Shown: one piece after another, positions 42,011 to 50,311 of the stretch | Layout: every line of letters starts with the position of its first letter | Numbering within the stretch: position 1 is the stretch's first letter | Assembly: GCF_017873715.1 (NCBI RefSeq) | Contig: NZ_JAGGKM010000001.1 | Coordinates: 62,001 to 126,000 of the forward strand | Length of the DNA stretch: 64,000 nucleotides | Origin: Cytobacillus luteolus | GTDB lineage: Bacteria; Bacillota; Bacilli; Bacillales; Bacillaceae_L | Direction: 5' to 3' | Translations under genes and position numbers: made by a program | The notes under the pieces: generated by a model | What the model saw: the letters and a program-made list of their open reading frames with translations, nothing else | Told to the model about the DNA's origin: nothing | The model's database searches: none

Positions 42011-42664
42011 ATGATAAGAAGTAAAGTGGCAATCATAGGTTCTGTTATTATTTTTGGTATATGTATGTATTTATATTTCCCATTTCCTAATAATGTGATG
42101 ATTGAAGCGCGTTCTACCTTCATGTCGTTTCCAATTCGCAATCATGATGGATATATTTTGCTCGGTATAATCGGTTCCATATTGTTTATAATTGCTATGA
42201 TTTTACTTATGTTTGGTTTAAAGAAGTATCACTTTAGAACAGTAGTTATTGTTGTAATAGTCTATTCTATTTTACCAACACTCTTAATAACGATGTACCA
42301 AGAAACTTTTGCGAGTGGCGTTAACGCAGTTTCCTACGATGGTAATGGAAACTGCAATTTTCAGTTGGTTAGCGAAGACTTATTGAATGGGGAATGTAAT
42401 CTTGTTTTACACAATCGAAGTAATAAAGCTGTGACATTTGAATTAGAATTCCTAGATTCTTTTTTCATGGAAGATGAAGTGCGAATGGAGTCACTTATGA
42501 ATATAGTTGGTCCCTATAGTATTACAATTGAAGCTAATGATATAAAAACGATTCATATGAAGAATTTACTCGATTTATCAGATATACCAAACCATATTGA
42601 AGGCGGAACATCGAATGGTATTCACGTTAAATTAATAGATGAGGAGACTGCCCGTATATTATAG
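42011..42664 (+). CDS. Membrane protein of unknown function
   Basis: A 217-residue protein. Three hydrophobic segments (residues 3-23, 49-70, 78-97) precede a soluble C-terminal domain of about 110 residues with ADD-like beta strands (CNLVLHNRSNKAVTFELEFLD), perhaps an immunoglobulin-like fold facing outward. The ATG at 42011 was preferred because GAGGG lies 5-6 nt upstream; an ATG at 41999 is also in frame. It lies 70 nt after the gene at 41021 and could be co-transcribed. No function can be given. Confidence 0.6.
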   Translation: MIRSKVAIIGSVIIFGICMYLYFPFPNNVMIEARSTFMSFPIRNHDGYILLGIIGSILFIIAMILLMFGLKKYHFRTVVIVVIVYSILPTLLITMYQETFASGVNAVSYDGNGNCNFQLVSEDLLNGECNLVLHNRSNKAVTFELEFLDSFFMEDEVRMESLMNIVGPYSITIEANDIKTIHMKNLLDLSDIPNHIEGGTSNGIHVKLIDEETARIL

Positions 42665-42691
42665 TTTGAGAGGTTTTACTAGATTCTATAG

Positions 42692-42735
42692 AACAAGATA
42701 CGTGAGCGAGCTTTTATAAGGCTCGTTCTTCTTGT
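42692..42735 (+). terminator. Rho-independent terminator
   Basis: GCGAGC pairs with GCTCGT and the outer ACAAGA with TCTTGT around TTTTATAAG. It lies 30 nt after the stop of the membrane protein gene. Confidence 0.65.
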
Positions 42736-43433
42736 ATGGTATTGGACTAGCATCCTTGCCTATTATGAGGTCTTCATAGTAGACAGGTGCCACTGAACAC
42801 ACAAAGGAAAACGCAGAGGATTCATAACCTCTACGTTCTCCTTTTAAATCTTAATTTATTTCAACAAGAGGGAAATGGATATGATAATAACGGGTTCTCT
42901 TTTGGAGTGCAAAATCATAAATTACATTACAAAATTAAGTAGTAACATGCATGCCGGTTAGCAATTTAATCATTGTGCTTTTTTGCTTCTGAATTTTCCC
43001 ATGAAATTTTGAGTCTTTTTAATTGGAGATACACTATTAGTTTAAGATTGGAGTTTTCAGATAAAACACGATCTGATAAATAGACGGAAAAATTCCGCTT
43101 AATTAGTATATTGCACTGAAATTAGCTTATATAGACGGAGAAATTCCGCCTATTGACTCGAAAAACATTAAATTGTGAGATTTTTCTTGGAATAAGCGGA
43201 AAAACTCCGCTTATTTAGCAAAAAACGTTTTCCATTCTGAATATAACCGGAAAAACTCCGCTTAATTTTACTTTCGCTGGTCACTGAATTAAGGACATAA
43301 CTTCCTTCTCCCGAATGAATTTCACTCTTTAAGCTTTCCCTTATTCGGCATTCGACTTAAAGGTGACTATTTCCTCTATACTGAAAAAACTATTACAGGT
43401 ATTAAGACAGGAATGTGGTGGTGGTTGTTGTTA
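42736..43433. other. Non-coding, repeat-rich stretch
   Basis: No supported gene. It holds a hairpin (AACG-AGAGG with CCTCT-CGTT, 42806-42846, then CTCCTTTT) and the palindrome cluster at 43081-43266. Confidence 0.6.
43081..43266. repeat. Cluster of four short palindromes
   Basis: Units at 43081, 43132, 43192 and 43243 each contain (A)GmCGGArAAmyTCCGCyTA, a short inverted repeat with a GGA/TCC core. They are spaced 51, 60 and 51 nt apart. The sequences between them are unrelated to each other, which excludes a CRISPR-type layout with equal spacers being obvious, and no cas gene is near. Confidence 0.8.
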
Positions 43434-43619
43434 TTAACTTTTTTTAAAACTACCTTCTACCAACCTAATCATATCACGCCCTGATATCTTTTCTGTTTCA
43501 TGATAATCAGCTTCTTCACCACGCAAACTCAAGTACCAACTGCTATTTTTATCTTCGTTTAACCTATATAATTTATTGGTATTGACATTGGTATAAAAAT
43601 CTCCATTTCTTAGTCTCAT
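43434..43619 (-). CDS. Small hypothetical protein
   Basis: A 61-residue soluble protein, MRLRNGDFYTNVNTNKLYRL and onward, with a possible small beta-barrel pattern. The ATG at 43619 is preceded by GAGGGGGATC, which favours it over an upstream start at 43712 that would run into the repeat element at 43680. Not recognised. Confidence 0.5.
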   Translation of the reverse strand: MRLRNGDFYTNVNTNKLYRLNEDKNSSWYLSLRGEEADYHETEKISGRDMIRLVEGSFKKS

Positions 43620-43679
43620 ACGATCCCCCTCTCTGATGAATATAAACTGTATTATGCCCAAGATACGGAAATAGAACAC

Positions 43680-43728
43680 GGGGACGGACCTCCGTTTAGC
43701 TAAACGAAGCAAACACTAGAACCGTCCC
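43680..43728. repeat. REP-like palindrome, copy 4 (short)
   Basis: GGGGACGGACCTCCG with AGAACCGTCCC; the segment between arms is about 10 nt shorter than in the other copies (TTTCTTT lost). Confidence 0.8.
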
Positions 43729-43845
43729 AGTGTTTTAAAAAATAACCAGTGGTCCTCAGAAAGTTGTAATTGTGCTAATATTGAGTAAACTCTCTTCTTC
43801 AACTAATGAGGGACACTGAAATAAGGCTTTATGGAGGTAGAATTA

Positions 43846-44304
43846 ATGAGTGCTTTTATAATTAGTATGGTACTGCTTTTATTATTTGTAAGCCCATTCA
43901 TCTTTTATCGTTTAGGTAAGAAAAGAATGGCATATGTTAATTTATTTGTAGTTACTCTCTATCTTCTAAGTTGGTTACATGTATTATTTGCTGGTATCCC
44001 TTATGGGCTAAACTTAAGCACAGTAGTTTGGGTAATAGCTCTTGCTTTATCACTTTTATTTCTTGTTTTAAGTGGAGTACACGTTTTTTACAAAATTTAT
44101 CCTGGGTTTAATAAATATGCTTTAAGTATTGTCTTTCTAATTACGATAGGTATTAGTTTATTTATCTTCATGAATTTTTATAGTGATAAGGGTGTAAATT
44201 CCATTTTAGATATTACAATGATTTATACTGTCCCTTTATTTTTAGCTTCATTATTAGTAATAGGAACTACTCAATTAAATATTGAAAAAAATAATACACT
44301 TTGA
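43846..44304 (+). CDS. Five-helix membrane protein
   Basis: A 152-residue protein with helices at about 3-22, 30-50, 55-75, 85-107 and 123-143, and almost no soluble part. The ATG at 43846 has GGAGG 7 nt upstream; an earlier in-frame ATG at 43831 is inside that site. It is followed 22 nt later by a lipoprotein gene, so they likely form an operon. Not recognised. Confidence 0.65.
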   Translation: MSAFIISMVLLLLFVSPFIFYRLGKKRMAYVNLFVVTLYLLSWLHVLFAGIPYGLNLSTVVWVIALALSLLFLVLSGVHVFYKIYPGFNKYALSIVFLITIGISLFIFMNFYSDKGVNSILDITMIYTVPLFLASLLVIGTTQLNIEKNNTL

Positions 44305-44326
44305 ATATAAGTAGTGGAGGTTTATT

Positions 44327-44869
44327 TTGAAGTCTAAATACCTAGTTATCCCTTTTATTATTTCACTTTTTGTTGCCCTATCCGCTTGCTCCCATACTTC
44401 TCCTGAATTTGAAATATATGAAGGTAAATCCTTAAGTATAGCGGTAATAGGCACGTCACCATTGGTTAAAGAGAGCCAAGTGAAATTCAATGAAATTTCT
44501 TTTGATGAGTTACTAAATAATAATTTAATGTCATATGATGCAGTCCTTATTATGAAAGAGCACCTTAATCAGGCTTCTGAAAGTCAATACGCTGATGTTT
44601 ATTTAAATTCGGGTATCCCGTTCTTCTTTTTATCAGCAAAGGCGCATATTCCTTTTACTAGCAAAGATGAAAAGTATTCAGATTTTTGGGGGTGGAGCAG
44701 TGGGGAAAACTATGCTGCTGGGGTTCTTATATCTGAAGAAGGTGACACATTAAAAAGCTGGGGATTTGGCTTGTATAATGATGAAAAAAAAGAAGCACAT
44801 ATACAGGAAATGTATTCGAGAATTTTTAAGACTGTAGAGAATAGTTATAACGACAAGCATAAGAAATAG
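44327..44869 (+). CDS. Putative lipoprotein
   Basis: A 180-residue protein with a signal peptide of about 21 residues ending in the lipobox LSAC, so Cys near residue 22 would be lipid-modified and the rest sits outside the membrane. The start is TTG with GGAGG 8 nt upstream. The mature part has an alpha/beta look (SIAVIGTSPLV, AVLIMKEHL) but no named family. It may act with the membrane protein encoded just before it. Confidence 0.65.
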   Translation: MKSKYLVIPFIISLFVALSACSHTSPEFEIYEGKSLSIAVIGTSPLVKESQVKFNEISFDELLNNNLMSYDAVLIMKEHLNQASESQYADVYLNSGIPFFFLSAKAHIPFTSKDEKYSDFWGWSSGENYAAGVLISEEGDTLKSWGFGLYNDEKKEAHIQEMYSRIFKTVENSYNDKHKK

Positions 44870-44888
44870 GGAGATCAAGGTGGAACAT

Positions 44889-44947
44889 GGGGACGGTCCT
44901 CATGTTTCTTTCGTTTAGCTAAACGAAGTAAACACTAGAACCGTCCC
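44889..44947. repeat. REP-like palindrome, copy 5
   Basis: GGGGACGGTCCTCATG, centre TTTAGCTAAACGAA, right end TAGAACCGTCCC. It sits directly after the lipoprotein gene and before the Zur boxes. Confidence 0.85.
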
Positions 44948-44981
44948 AGTGTTTCAAAGATTTATGACTCTCTAAAAAAAT

Positions 44982-45002
44982 AATCCGTAATTATTACGAT
45001 TT
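44982..45002. promoter_or_regulatory. Zur-type operator 1
   Basis: AATCCGTAAT-T-ATTACGATTT, one or two mismatches from the Bacillus Zur palindrome. It ends 4 nt before the -35 of the promoter at 45006. Confidence 0.85.
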
Positions 45003-45005
45003 ATA

Positions 45006-45034
45006 TTGACGAGCAGATTTAATTTTCGTATAGT
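45006..45034 (+). promoter_or_regulatory. Housekeeping promoter of the EamA/ABC operon
   Basis: TTGACG (45006-45011), exactly 17 nt, TATAGT (45029-45034). Zur-type boxes lie on both sides of it. Confidence 0.8.
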
Positions 45035-45044
45035 AATCTAGTGC

Positions 45045-45065
45045 AAATCAAAATGATTACGATAT
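45045..45065. promoter_or_regulatory. Zur-type operator 2
   Basis: AAATCAAAAT-G-ATTACGATAT, a weaker match with an intact right half, positioned at the expected transcription start. It begins 63 nt after operator 1. Confidence 0.65.
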
Positions 45066-45106
45066 AGTGGTCGTGTATAAAAATTCTATCTACAATTCTC
45101 GACTTT

Positions 45107-45127
45107 AAATCGTAATTATTACGATTT
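45107..45127. promoter_or_regulatory. Zur-type operator 3
   Basis: AAATCGTAAT-T-ATTACGATTT, a perfect palindrome identical to the Bacillus Zur consensus core. It begins 62 nt after operator 2 and lies 33 nt before the first start codon. Confidence 0.9.
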
Positions 45128-45159
45128 GTGTCGAATGGATGGCATTTGGAGGGTAGGCT

Positions 45160-46023
45160 GTGAAAAAAGGGATACTGCTTGCAATTGCTTCAGCGTTTAC
45201 ATTTAGCATTATGAACGTCTTTGTGAAGGCAGCGAGTGTTACTATTCCGGTATCGGAAATCGTCTTCTTTCGTAGTGTGATTGGTGCATTGTTAATTTTC
45301 TTACTAATGAGAAGAGCACAAGTTGCTTTTTCTAAAAAGGGCATTCCAATGCTAGTGCTAAGAGGTGTACTAGGTGCTCTGTATCTATTGGCTTACTTTT
45401 TTACCATTGCCCATATTCCACTAGGAGATGCAAGTATTCTAGCGCATTTGTCACCATTCTTTGCGATTTTGCTATCTATTTATTTCTTAAAAGAAAGAAT
45501 GACAAGAGGAATGCTTTTGCTTTTTCCGCTCTTTGTTTTAGGGGCCATGTTTTTGATCAACCCCTTTAGCTATGAGTCTTATACGGTTTATGCGCTTGTC
45601 GGAGTATTAAGTGCCTTTCTCGCAGCTTGTGCAGCAACCTCGATACGATTTCTAACGAAGTCACATCACAACTATGAGATTGTTTTTTACTTTTTGGCAG
45701 CTGGAACGATTGTTTCACTTCCGTTGATGTGGAATGAGTTTGTTGTTCCGTCCTTAACAGGGTGGTTTTACCTAATCTGTATAGGTGTTGTATCGCTTAT
45801 AGGTCAGCTTGTTTTAACGAGTGCATTTACGCATGAAAATATCATTGTAGTTGAGGTTGTTCGATACATAGGGATCTTTTTTAACGTGTTTTGGGGATTT
45901 GTTTTTTGGGGAGAGGTCTTAAGTATATATTCAGTGATTGGTGGTGCAATTATTATCGGTGCATCAATTGCTCTATCAAGGAAAAAGACTCCTGCACCAC
46001 AACTGAAGAAAGTCCTTACATAA
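45160..46023 (+). CDS. EamA (DMT) family transporter
   Basis: A 287-residue protein with ten predicted helices in two EamA repeats; the first shows KAASVTIPVSEIVFFRSVIGALLIFLLMR and FFTIAHIPLGDASILAHLSPFFAILLS. EamA proteins move metabolites across the membrane, often outward. It is the first gene after three Zur-type operators and is 30 nt ahead of the binding-protein gene, so it belongs to the zinc-starvation operon. In pseudopaline systems an EamA protein (CntI) exports the metallophore; that makes a similar job here plausible, but no synthesis genes are in the window. The start is GTG with GGAGGGTA upstream. Confidence 0.8.
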   Translation: MKKGILLAIASAFTFSIMNVFVKAASVTIPVSEIVFFRSVIGALLIFLLMRRAQVAFSKKGIPMLVLRGVLGALYLLAYFFTIAHIPLGDASILAHLSPFFAILLSIYFLKERMTRGMLLLFPLFVLGAMFLINPFSYESYTVYALVGVLSAFLAACAATSIRFLTKSHHNYEIVFYFLAAGTIVSLPLMWNEFVVPSLTGWFYLICIGVVSLIGQLVLTSAFTHENIIVVEVVRYIGIFFNVFWGFVFWGEVLSIYSVIGGAIIIGASIALSRKKTPAPQLKKVLT

Positions 46024-46053
46024 CATTACTTTACAAAAATAGGAGTGGAAATA

Positions 46054-47616
46054 ATGAAGTTCACAAACAAAACAATATTTTACTTGCTAGTAGCTTTACT
46101 TTTTGCTTTTGCAGCGGGTTGCTCAAATGATGAGACGAAATCAGTTTCAGAAAACAAAGATGTTGCAAATGAATCAAGTAAGACAGCCGAAAAGTCGGTA
46201 ACCCTACTATTTAGCTTTGCATCAAAAACGATTGATCCACACCAAGATTGGATGGGGGTTCGTGCAGGGATTGCAGAGACGTTGGTAAAGGTCGATGAGA
46301 ATTTAGAGATTCAGCCTTGGGTCGCAGAAAGATGGGAGCAAATTGATCCGACAACCTGGAAATTTACCATTAGAGATGGTGTGACGTTTCATGATGGAAC
46401 ACCTGTTGATGGAGAAGCTGTTAAGGCTTCGTTTGAACGGTTGTTGAGTGTAAACGAGTCAATTGGATCTAACTTAAAAATTGAAGCCATGGTAGCGAGT
46501 GGTCAAGACATCACGTTCACAACGAAAGAAGAGTATCCTGCTTTTCTATCAGAGTTAGTTCATACAAATGCTTCAATCATTAAGGCTGATGCTGAAAATA
46601 TGAGTGAAAAGCCAATTGCAACAGGGCCATTTGAGGTCGTTCGTTTTACGCCTGAATCTGAAATTAACTTAAAGCGATATGATGGCTATTGGGATGGAGC
46701 TGCAAAGGTAGATAAAGTTACAATCAAGTTTAATTCAGATGGAAATGTGCGTGCATTGGCCCTTCAATCAGGGGAAGCAGACATTGCTTACCATTTACCG
46801 CCTGAAGCATTAGCTCCAATTGAAAGTCGCGAAGATTTAAGAGTTGAGTCGGTGTCAAGCTTACGTGTACATTTCCTTCTCTATAATGCTAATAAGCCTG
46901 CATTACAGGATGTAAATGTTAGAAAGGCATTAGATTTATTGATTAATAGACCTGTGGCAGTTAGTGAGATTATGAATGGGCATGCGACTGAAGCGTCGGG
47001 GCCATTCAACCCTACATTCGCCTTTGCAGGTGAAAAAGCTCCTGAAGGGTATGACCCAAAGAGAGCGGAGTTGCTTTTAGAAGAAGCTGGCTATGAGAAA
47101 AATGCAAATGGAATGTTAGAGAAAGATGGTAAGTCTCTTGAGTTGAAATTAGCAACCTATCAAGGAAGACCAGAGCTTCCTTTAATGGCGCAATACCTCC
47201 AAGCAGAAGCAGCTAGCCTTGGAATAAAAATAGACATTTTTACCGTTGAAGATATTGATAGTTACTTATGGGAGCAACAGGATGAGTGGGATTTAGTAAC
47301 ATACTCGAACTTAACGGCTCCTCGTGGAGATGGTGGATATTTTCTAAATGTTGCTTATTTACCTGAAGGTGGCTTGAATCCTGGACAAATAAATATCCCA
47401 AAATTAAATGAGATTACACAACAACTGAATGTTACAGCAAATCTTGATGAGCGAATTGAGCTACAAAAGAAAGCGGTTGAGATTATTCAAACTGAGGTGC
47501 CACAATCGTTTATATTACATCCGCATATCATTGTTGGGGTAAATGAACGGATTAAGAATTGGCAGCCTGGTTCGGAAGAGTACTACTTAATTACAAATAA
47601 AATGGATGTAGAATAA
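46054..47616 (+). CDS. ABC transporter substrate-binding lipoprotein (nickel/peptide/opine type)
   Basis: A 520-residue SBP_bac_5 family protein. The signal peptide ends in the lipobox AAGC (Cys near residue 24), anchoring it outside the membrane. The mature protein shows the NikA/CntA-like pattern: TLVKVDENLEIQPWVAERWEQ, FTIRDGVTFHDGTPVDGEAVKASFERL, IATGPFEVV and LxxxLAYHLPPEAL. This subgroup binds nickel chelates, opine-type metallophores or peptides. The ATG at 46054 has AGGAGTG upstream. A hairpin at 47624 before the permease gene may favour its higher expression. Confidence 0.85.
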   Translation: MKFTNKTIFYLLVALLFAFAAGCSNDETKSVSENKDVANESSKTAEKSVTLLFSFASKTIDPHQDWMGVRAGIAETLVKVDENLEIQPWVAERWEQIDPTTWKFTIRDGVTFHDGTPVDGEAVKASFERLLSVNESIGSNLKIEAMVASGQDITFTTKEEYPAFLSELVHTNASIIKADAENMSEKPIATGPFEVVRFTPESEINLKRYDGYWDGAAKVDKVTIKFNSDGNVRALALQSGEADIAYHLPPEALAPIESREDLRVESVSSLRVHFLLYNANKPALQDVNVRKALDLLINRPVAVSEIMNGHATEASGPFNPTFAFAGEKAPEGYDPKRAELLLEEAGYEKNANGMLEKDGKSLELKLATYQGRPELPLMAQYLQAEAASLGIKIDIFTVEDIDSYLWEQQDEWDLVTYSNLTAPRGDGGYFLNVAYLPEGGLNPGQINIPKLNEITQQLNVTANLDERIELQKKAVEIIQTEVPQSFILHPHIIVGVNERIKNWQPGSEEYYLITNKMDVE

Positions 47617-47623
47617 TAGGCGA

Positions 47624-47658
47624 AGTGAAAGTATCCTTTTTGGTACTTTCACTTTTCG
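47624..47658 (+). terminator. Intercistronic hairpin after the binding-protein gene
   Basis: AGTGAAAGTA (47624-47633) pairs with TACTTTCACT (47644-47653), then TTTCG. It probably reduces read-through from the binding-protein gene to the permease genes, a common arrangement. Confidence 0.7.
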
Positions 47659-47695
47659 TGGTTTAAATCAAATTTAGGATTGGTAGGTGAGTCCT

Positions 47696-48646
47696 GTGAA
47701 TAGAGTATTTTCTATGATTGGTTCTAGGGTCATTCAATTAGTTATGACGGTGTTGGTTCTCTCTTTTTTAACGTTTGTATTAATGAAAGTTACGCCAGGT
47801 GACCCGATTAGAGAAATACTGAAGGTCGATGATGTAGTAGCTACGAAAGCAGATGAGGAAAGGCTACTGAAGGAATATGGCTTTGACCAACCAATCCTCG
47901 TCCAATATCGTGAGTGGATTTTAAATGTAGCAAGGTTTGATTTAGGAGAGTCGGTTATTTCTAAGAGGCCTGTATTGGATATGATTATGAGTAGGTTACC
48001 AGCGACTGGTAGTTTAGCCTTAGGTGGGTTAGTTGCTCTTTTTCTCATTGCCGTGCCGCTTGGTGTAGTCGGTGCCGTTTATGAAGGAAAGTGGCCCGAT
48101 TATGTAAGTAGGTGGATTGCGATGTTCGGAGCTTCCATTCCAAGCTTTTGGCTAGGTTTACTATTTATCTATTTTTTCTCGTTAAAACTTAATCTTCTAC
48201 CCGTAATGGGAAAGGGGACATTAGCACATTATATTTTACCATCTATTACGTTAGGAATTGCAATGGCACCGATGTATATCAGGCTTTTACGTGAACGACT
48301 GATTTCCACCTTGCAAAGCTCCTATATTGAAGCAGCAAGGGCAAGGGGATTAAGCAAAGGTCGTGTTCTTCTTTTTCATGCCTTAAGAGGAAGCTTGGTT
48401 CCCTTGGTTACGATGTTTGGACTTAGTATCGGAAGTTTACTTGGTGGAATCACGGTGATTGAGATATTGTTTTCATGGCCAGGCATGGGTGAGCTCATTG
48501 TTCAAGCCGTCATGCAACGAGATTATCCAGTGATTCAAGGCTACATTCTGATTGTAGGCACACTCGTTATACTTACAAACCTTATTGTGGATTTATTGTA
48601 CATGGTCATTAACCCGCAAATTAAGCAAGGAAAGGAGATCGCCTAA
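47696..48646 (+). CDS. ABC transporter permease (NikB/DppB/CntB type)
   Basis: A 316-residue protein with six helices. TPGDPIREILK in the N-terminal outer loop, SIPSFWLGLLFIYFFS and the EAA loop YIEAARARGLSKGRVLLFHALRGSLVP are characteristic of this permease class. The GTG at 47696 is preceded by TAGGTGAG; an in-frame GTG at 47687 is possible. It overlaps the next gene by one nucleotide and forms the channel with it. Confidence 0.9.
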   Translation: MNRVFSMIGSRVIQLVMTVLVLSFLTFVLMKVTPGDPIREILKVDDVVATKADEERLLKEYGFDQPILVQYREWILNVARFDLGESVISKRPVLDMIMSRLPATGSLALGGLVALFLIAVPLGVVGAVYEGKWPDYVSRWIAMFGASIPSFWLGLLFIYFFSLKLNLLPVMGKGTLAHYILPSITLGIAMAPMYIRLLRERLISTLQSSYIEAARARGLSKGRVLLFHALRGSLVPLVTMFGLSIGSLLGGITVIEILFSWPGMGELIVQAVMQRDYPVIQGYILIVGTLVILTNLIVDLLYMVINPQIKQGKEIA

Positions 48647-49497
48647 TGGAAGCCATACTTACTAAAACTTCAACGATTTTTCGCAATCCTAATTTAGTTA
48701 TCGGAGGCTTCCTTGCTGTCGGCCTTGCCTTTTTAACTTTTTTAGGCGGCAGTCTTGTTCCGCACGATCCCTTTCACGTTGATATGGGGAACAGGTTACA
48801 AGGAGCATCTTTCACTCATTGGCTTGGGACAGATCAACTGGGGAGAGATGTTTTTTCAAGAATCATTTATGGAGCGAAATTAACAGTTGGTTTAGGGCTG
48901 TTTGCTATTTTGTTAGCCATTTTCATCGGCGTTCCAGTTGGACTATTATCTGGTTTCTATGGAGGGAAAATAGACGCCTTTATGATGAGGATTGTGGACG
49001 GAATTTTATCTTTTCCAGATTTTATCTTAGCAATTGCGATTGCAGGTATTTTAGGACCTAACTTAACGAATGTAATCATTGCAATTGTGCTGGTAAGATG
49101 GATTGTTTACGCGCGTGTCGTTCGTGGCCTTGTTTTAGCTGAAAAAGAAAAGGAATATGTATTAGCCTCAAAGCTCTCGCATTCAAGTGCCTTTAAAACA
49201 ATTCGTGTTCACCTAGTACCTCATGTTATGCCGGACATTATTGTGATGGCTGCGATTGATATTGGAAAAGTAATCTTGCTCATTTCCGCACTTTCTTATA
49301 TCGGGATTGGGGCTCAGCCACCTATTCCGGAGTGGGGTGCGATGCTAAACGAAGGAAGAGGCTATTTTCAAGTGGTTCCTTCTCTCATGATTTACCCGGG
49401 TCTAGCAATTATGATAACGGTTCTATGCTGTAACCTCCTAGGAGATGGGTTGAAAAGCTATTTTGATACAAGAAAAGGAGGGAGTCGTTTTGAATAG
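48646..49497 (+). CDS. ABC transporter permease (NikC/DppC/CntC type)
   Basis: A 283-residue permease with six helices. HWLGTDQLGRDVFSRIIYGAKLTVGLGL and the EAA loop LASKLSHSSAFKTIRVHLVPHVMPDI mark the second channel subunit. It is coupled with the first (ATG at the end of that gene) and its 3' end overlaps the ATPase gene by 8 nt. Confidence 0.9.
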   Translation: MEAILTKTSTIFRNPNLVIGGFLAVGLAFLTFLGGSLVPHDPFHVDMGNRLQGASFTHWLGTDQLGRDVFSRIIYGAKLTVGLGLFAILLAIFIGVPVGLLSGFYGGKIDAFMMRIVDGILSFPDFILAIAIAGILGPNLTNVIIAIVLVRWIVYARVVRGLVLAEKEKEYVLASKLSHSSAFKTIRVHLVPHVMPDIIVMAAIDIGKVILLISALSYIGIGAQPPIPEWGAMLNEGRGYFQVVPSLMIYPGLAIMITVLCCNLLGDGLKSYFDTRKGGSRFE

Positions 49498-50311
49498 TTC
49501 TTTACTTTCTATCGAAAATTTGTCCATTCACAGTAAAGGTGCCAAAAAATCTCTGATTAATTGTGTGTCTATTGAGCTAGCAAAAGGAGAGATTGTCGGT
49601 TTAATTGGCGAGAGTGGTAGTGGTAAAAGCTTAACGGCTAGAGCTATCATGGGTCTTCTCCCTTCAACTATGGAAGTAGAGGGAAGTATTGTTTTTAACG
49701 ATGTAGACGTGGTAGCTCTTCCATCAAAAGAACACCGAAAGATGCTTGGAAACAAGATCGGGATGATTTTTCAAGATTACAGAGGAAGTTTTACTCCGTT
49801 TATTAAAGTTGGTAAACAGATGGTCGAAACCATCCGTACCCATCAGAAAATGAGTAAAAACGAGGCGAAAGAGATTGCTCATCAAGTACTTGAAGAGATG
49901 GGTTTAGATTCGAAAAAGACATATCAAAGCTATCCCTTTCAATTAAGTGGTGGTCAAACACAACGAGTAGCCATTGCCTTGGCGCTTGCATTAAGACCCT
50001 CCTTATTGATTTGTGATGAAATGACAACAGCCTTAGATGTACTAAGTGGGGAGAAGGTATTGGATGCTATTGATCAGTTACGAAAAGAAACAGGCTGTGC
50101 AGTACTAATGATTACGCATGATCTCGCATTAGCTTATAAGCGGGCTGACCGTATGTATGTTATGAACCAGGGAGAAATTGTTGAAGAAGGATTGTCAGAG
50201 GAGATCCGTTGTCACCACCAGCATCCGTATACGAAAAAACTATGTTCCTGCCTGCTTTCTTTACCAAACGAAGTGGCATTCATGGGGCAGGAAAGAGTGG
50301 GTAGTGTATGA
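49490..50311 (+). CDS. ABC transporter ATPase (NikD/DppD/CntD type)
   Basis: A 273-residue ATPase: Walker A GESGSGKSLTA (near 39-49), signature LSGGQTQRVAIALAL, Walker B LLICDEMTTALDV, switch His in MITHDLAL. The TTG at 49490 was chosen since AAGGAGGGAG lies 6-7 nt before it; an in-frame TTG at 49463 has no site. The C-terminal 20 residues contain the HPYTKKL motif of oligopeptide-type ATPases. It overlaps the following ATPase gene by 4 nt. Confidence 0.9.
   Translation: MNSSLLSIENLSIHSKGAKKSLINCVSIELAKGEIVGLIGESGSGKSLTARAIMGLLPSTMEVEGSIVFNDVDVVALPSKEHRKMLGNKIGMIFQDYRGSFTPFIKVGKQMVETIRTHQKMSKNEAKEIAHQVLEEMGLDSKKTYQSYPFQLSGGQTQRVAIALALALRPSLLICDEMTTALDVLSGEKVLDAIDQLRKETGCAVLMITHDLALAYKRADRMYVMNQGEIVEEGLSEEIRCHHQHPYTKKLCSCLLSLPNEVAFMGQERVGSV

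Noticed and set aside
43081-43266. Cluster of repeats as a CRISPR array
   Set aside because: The repeats are short and differ from each other, spacers are unequal, and no cas gene is near.
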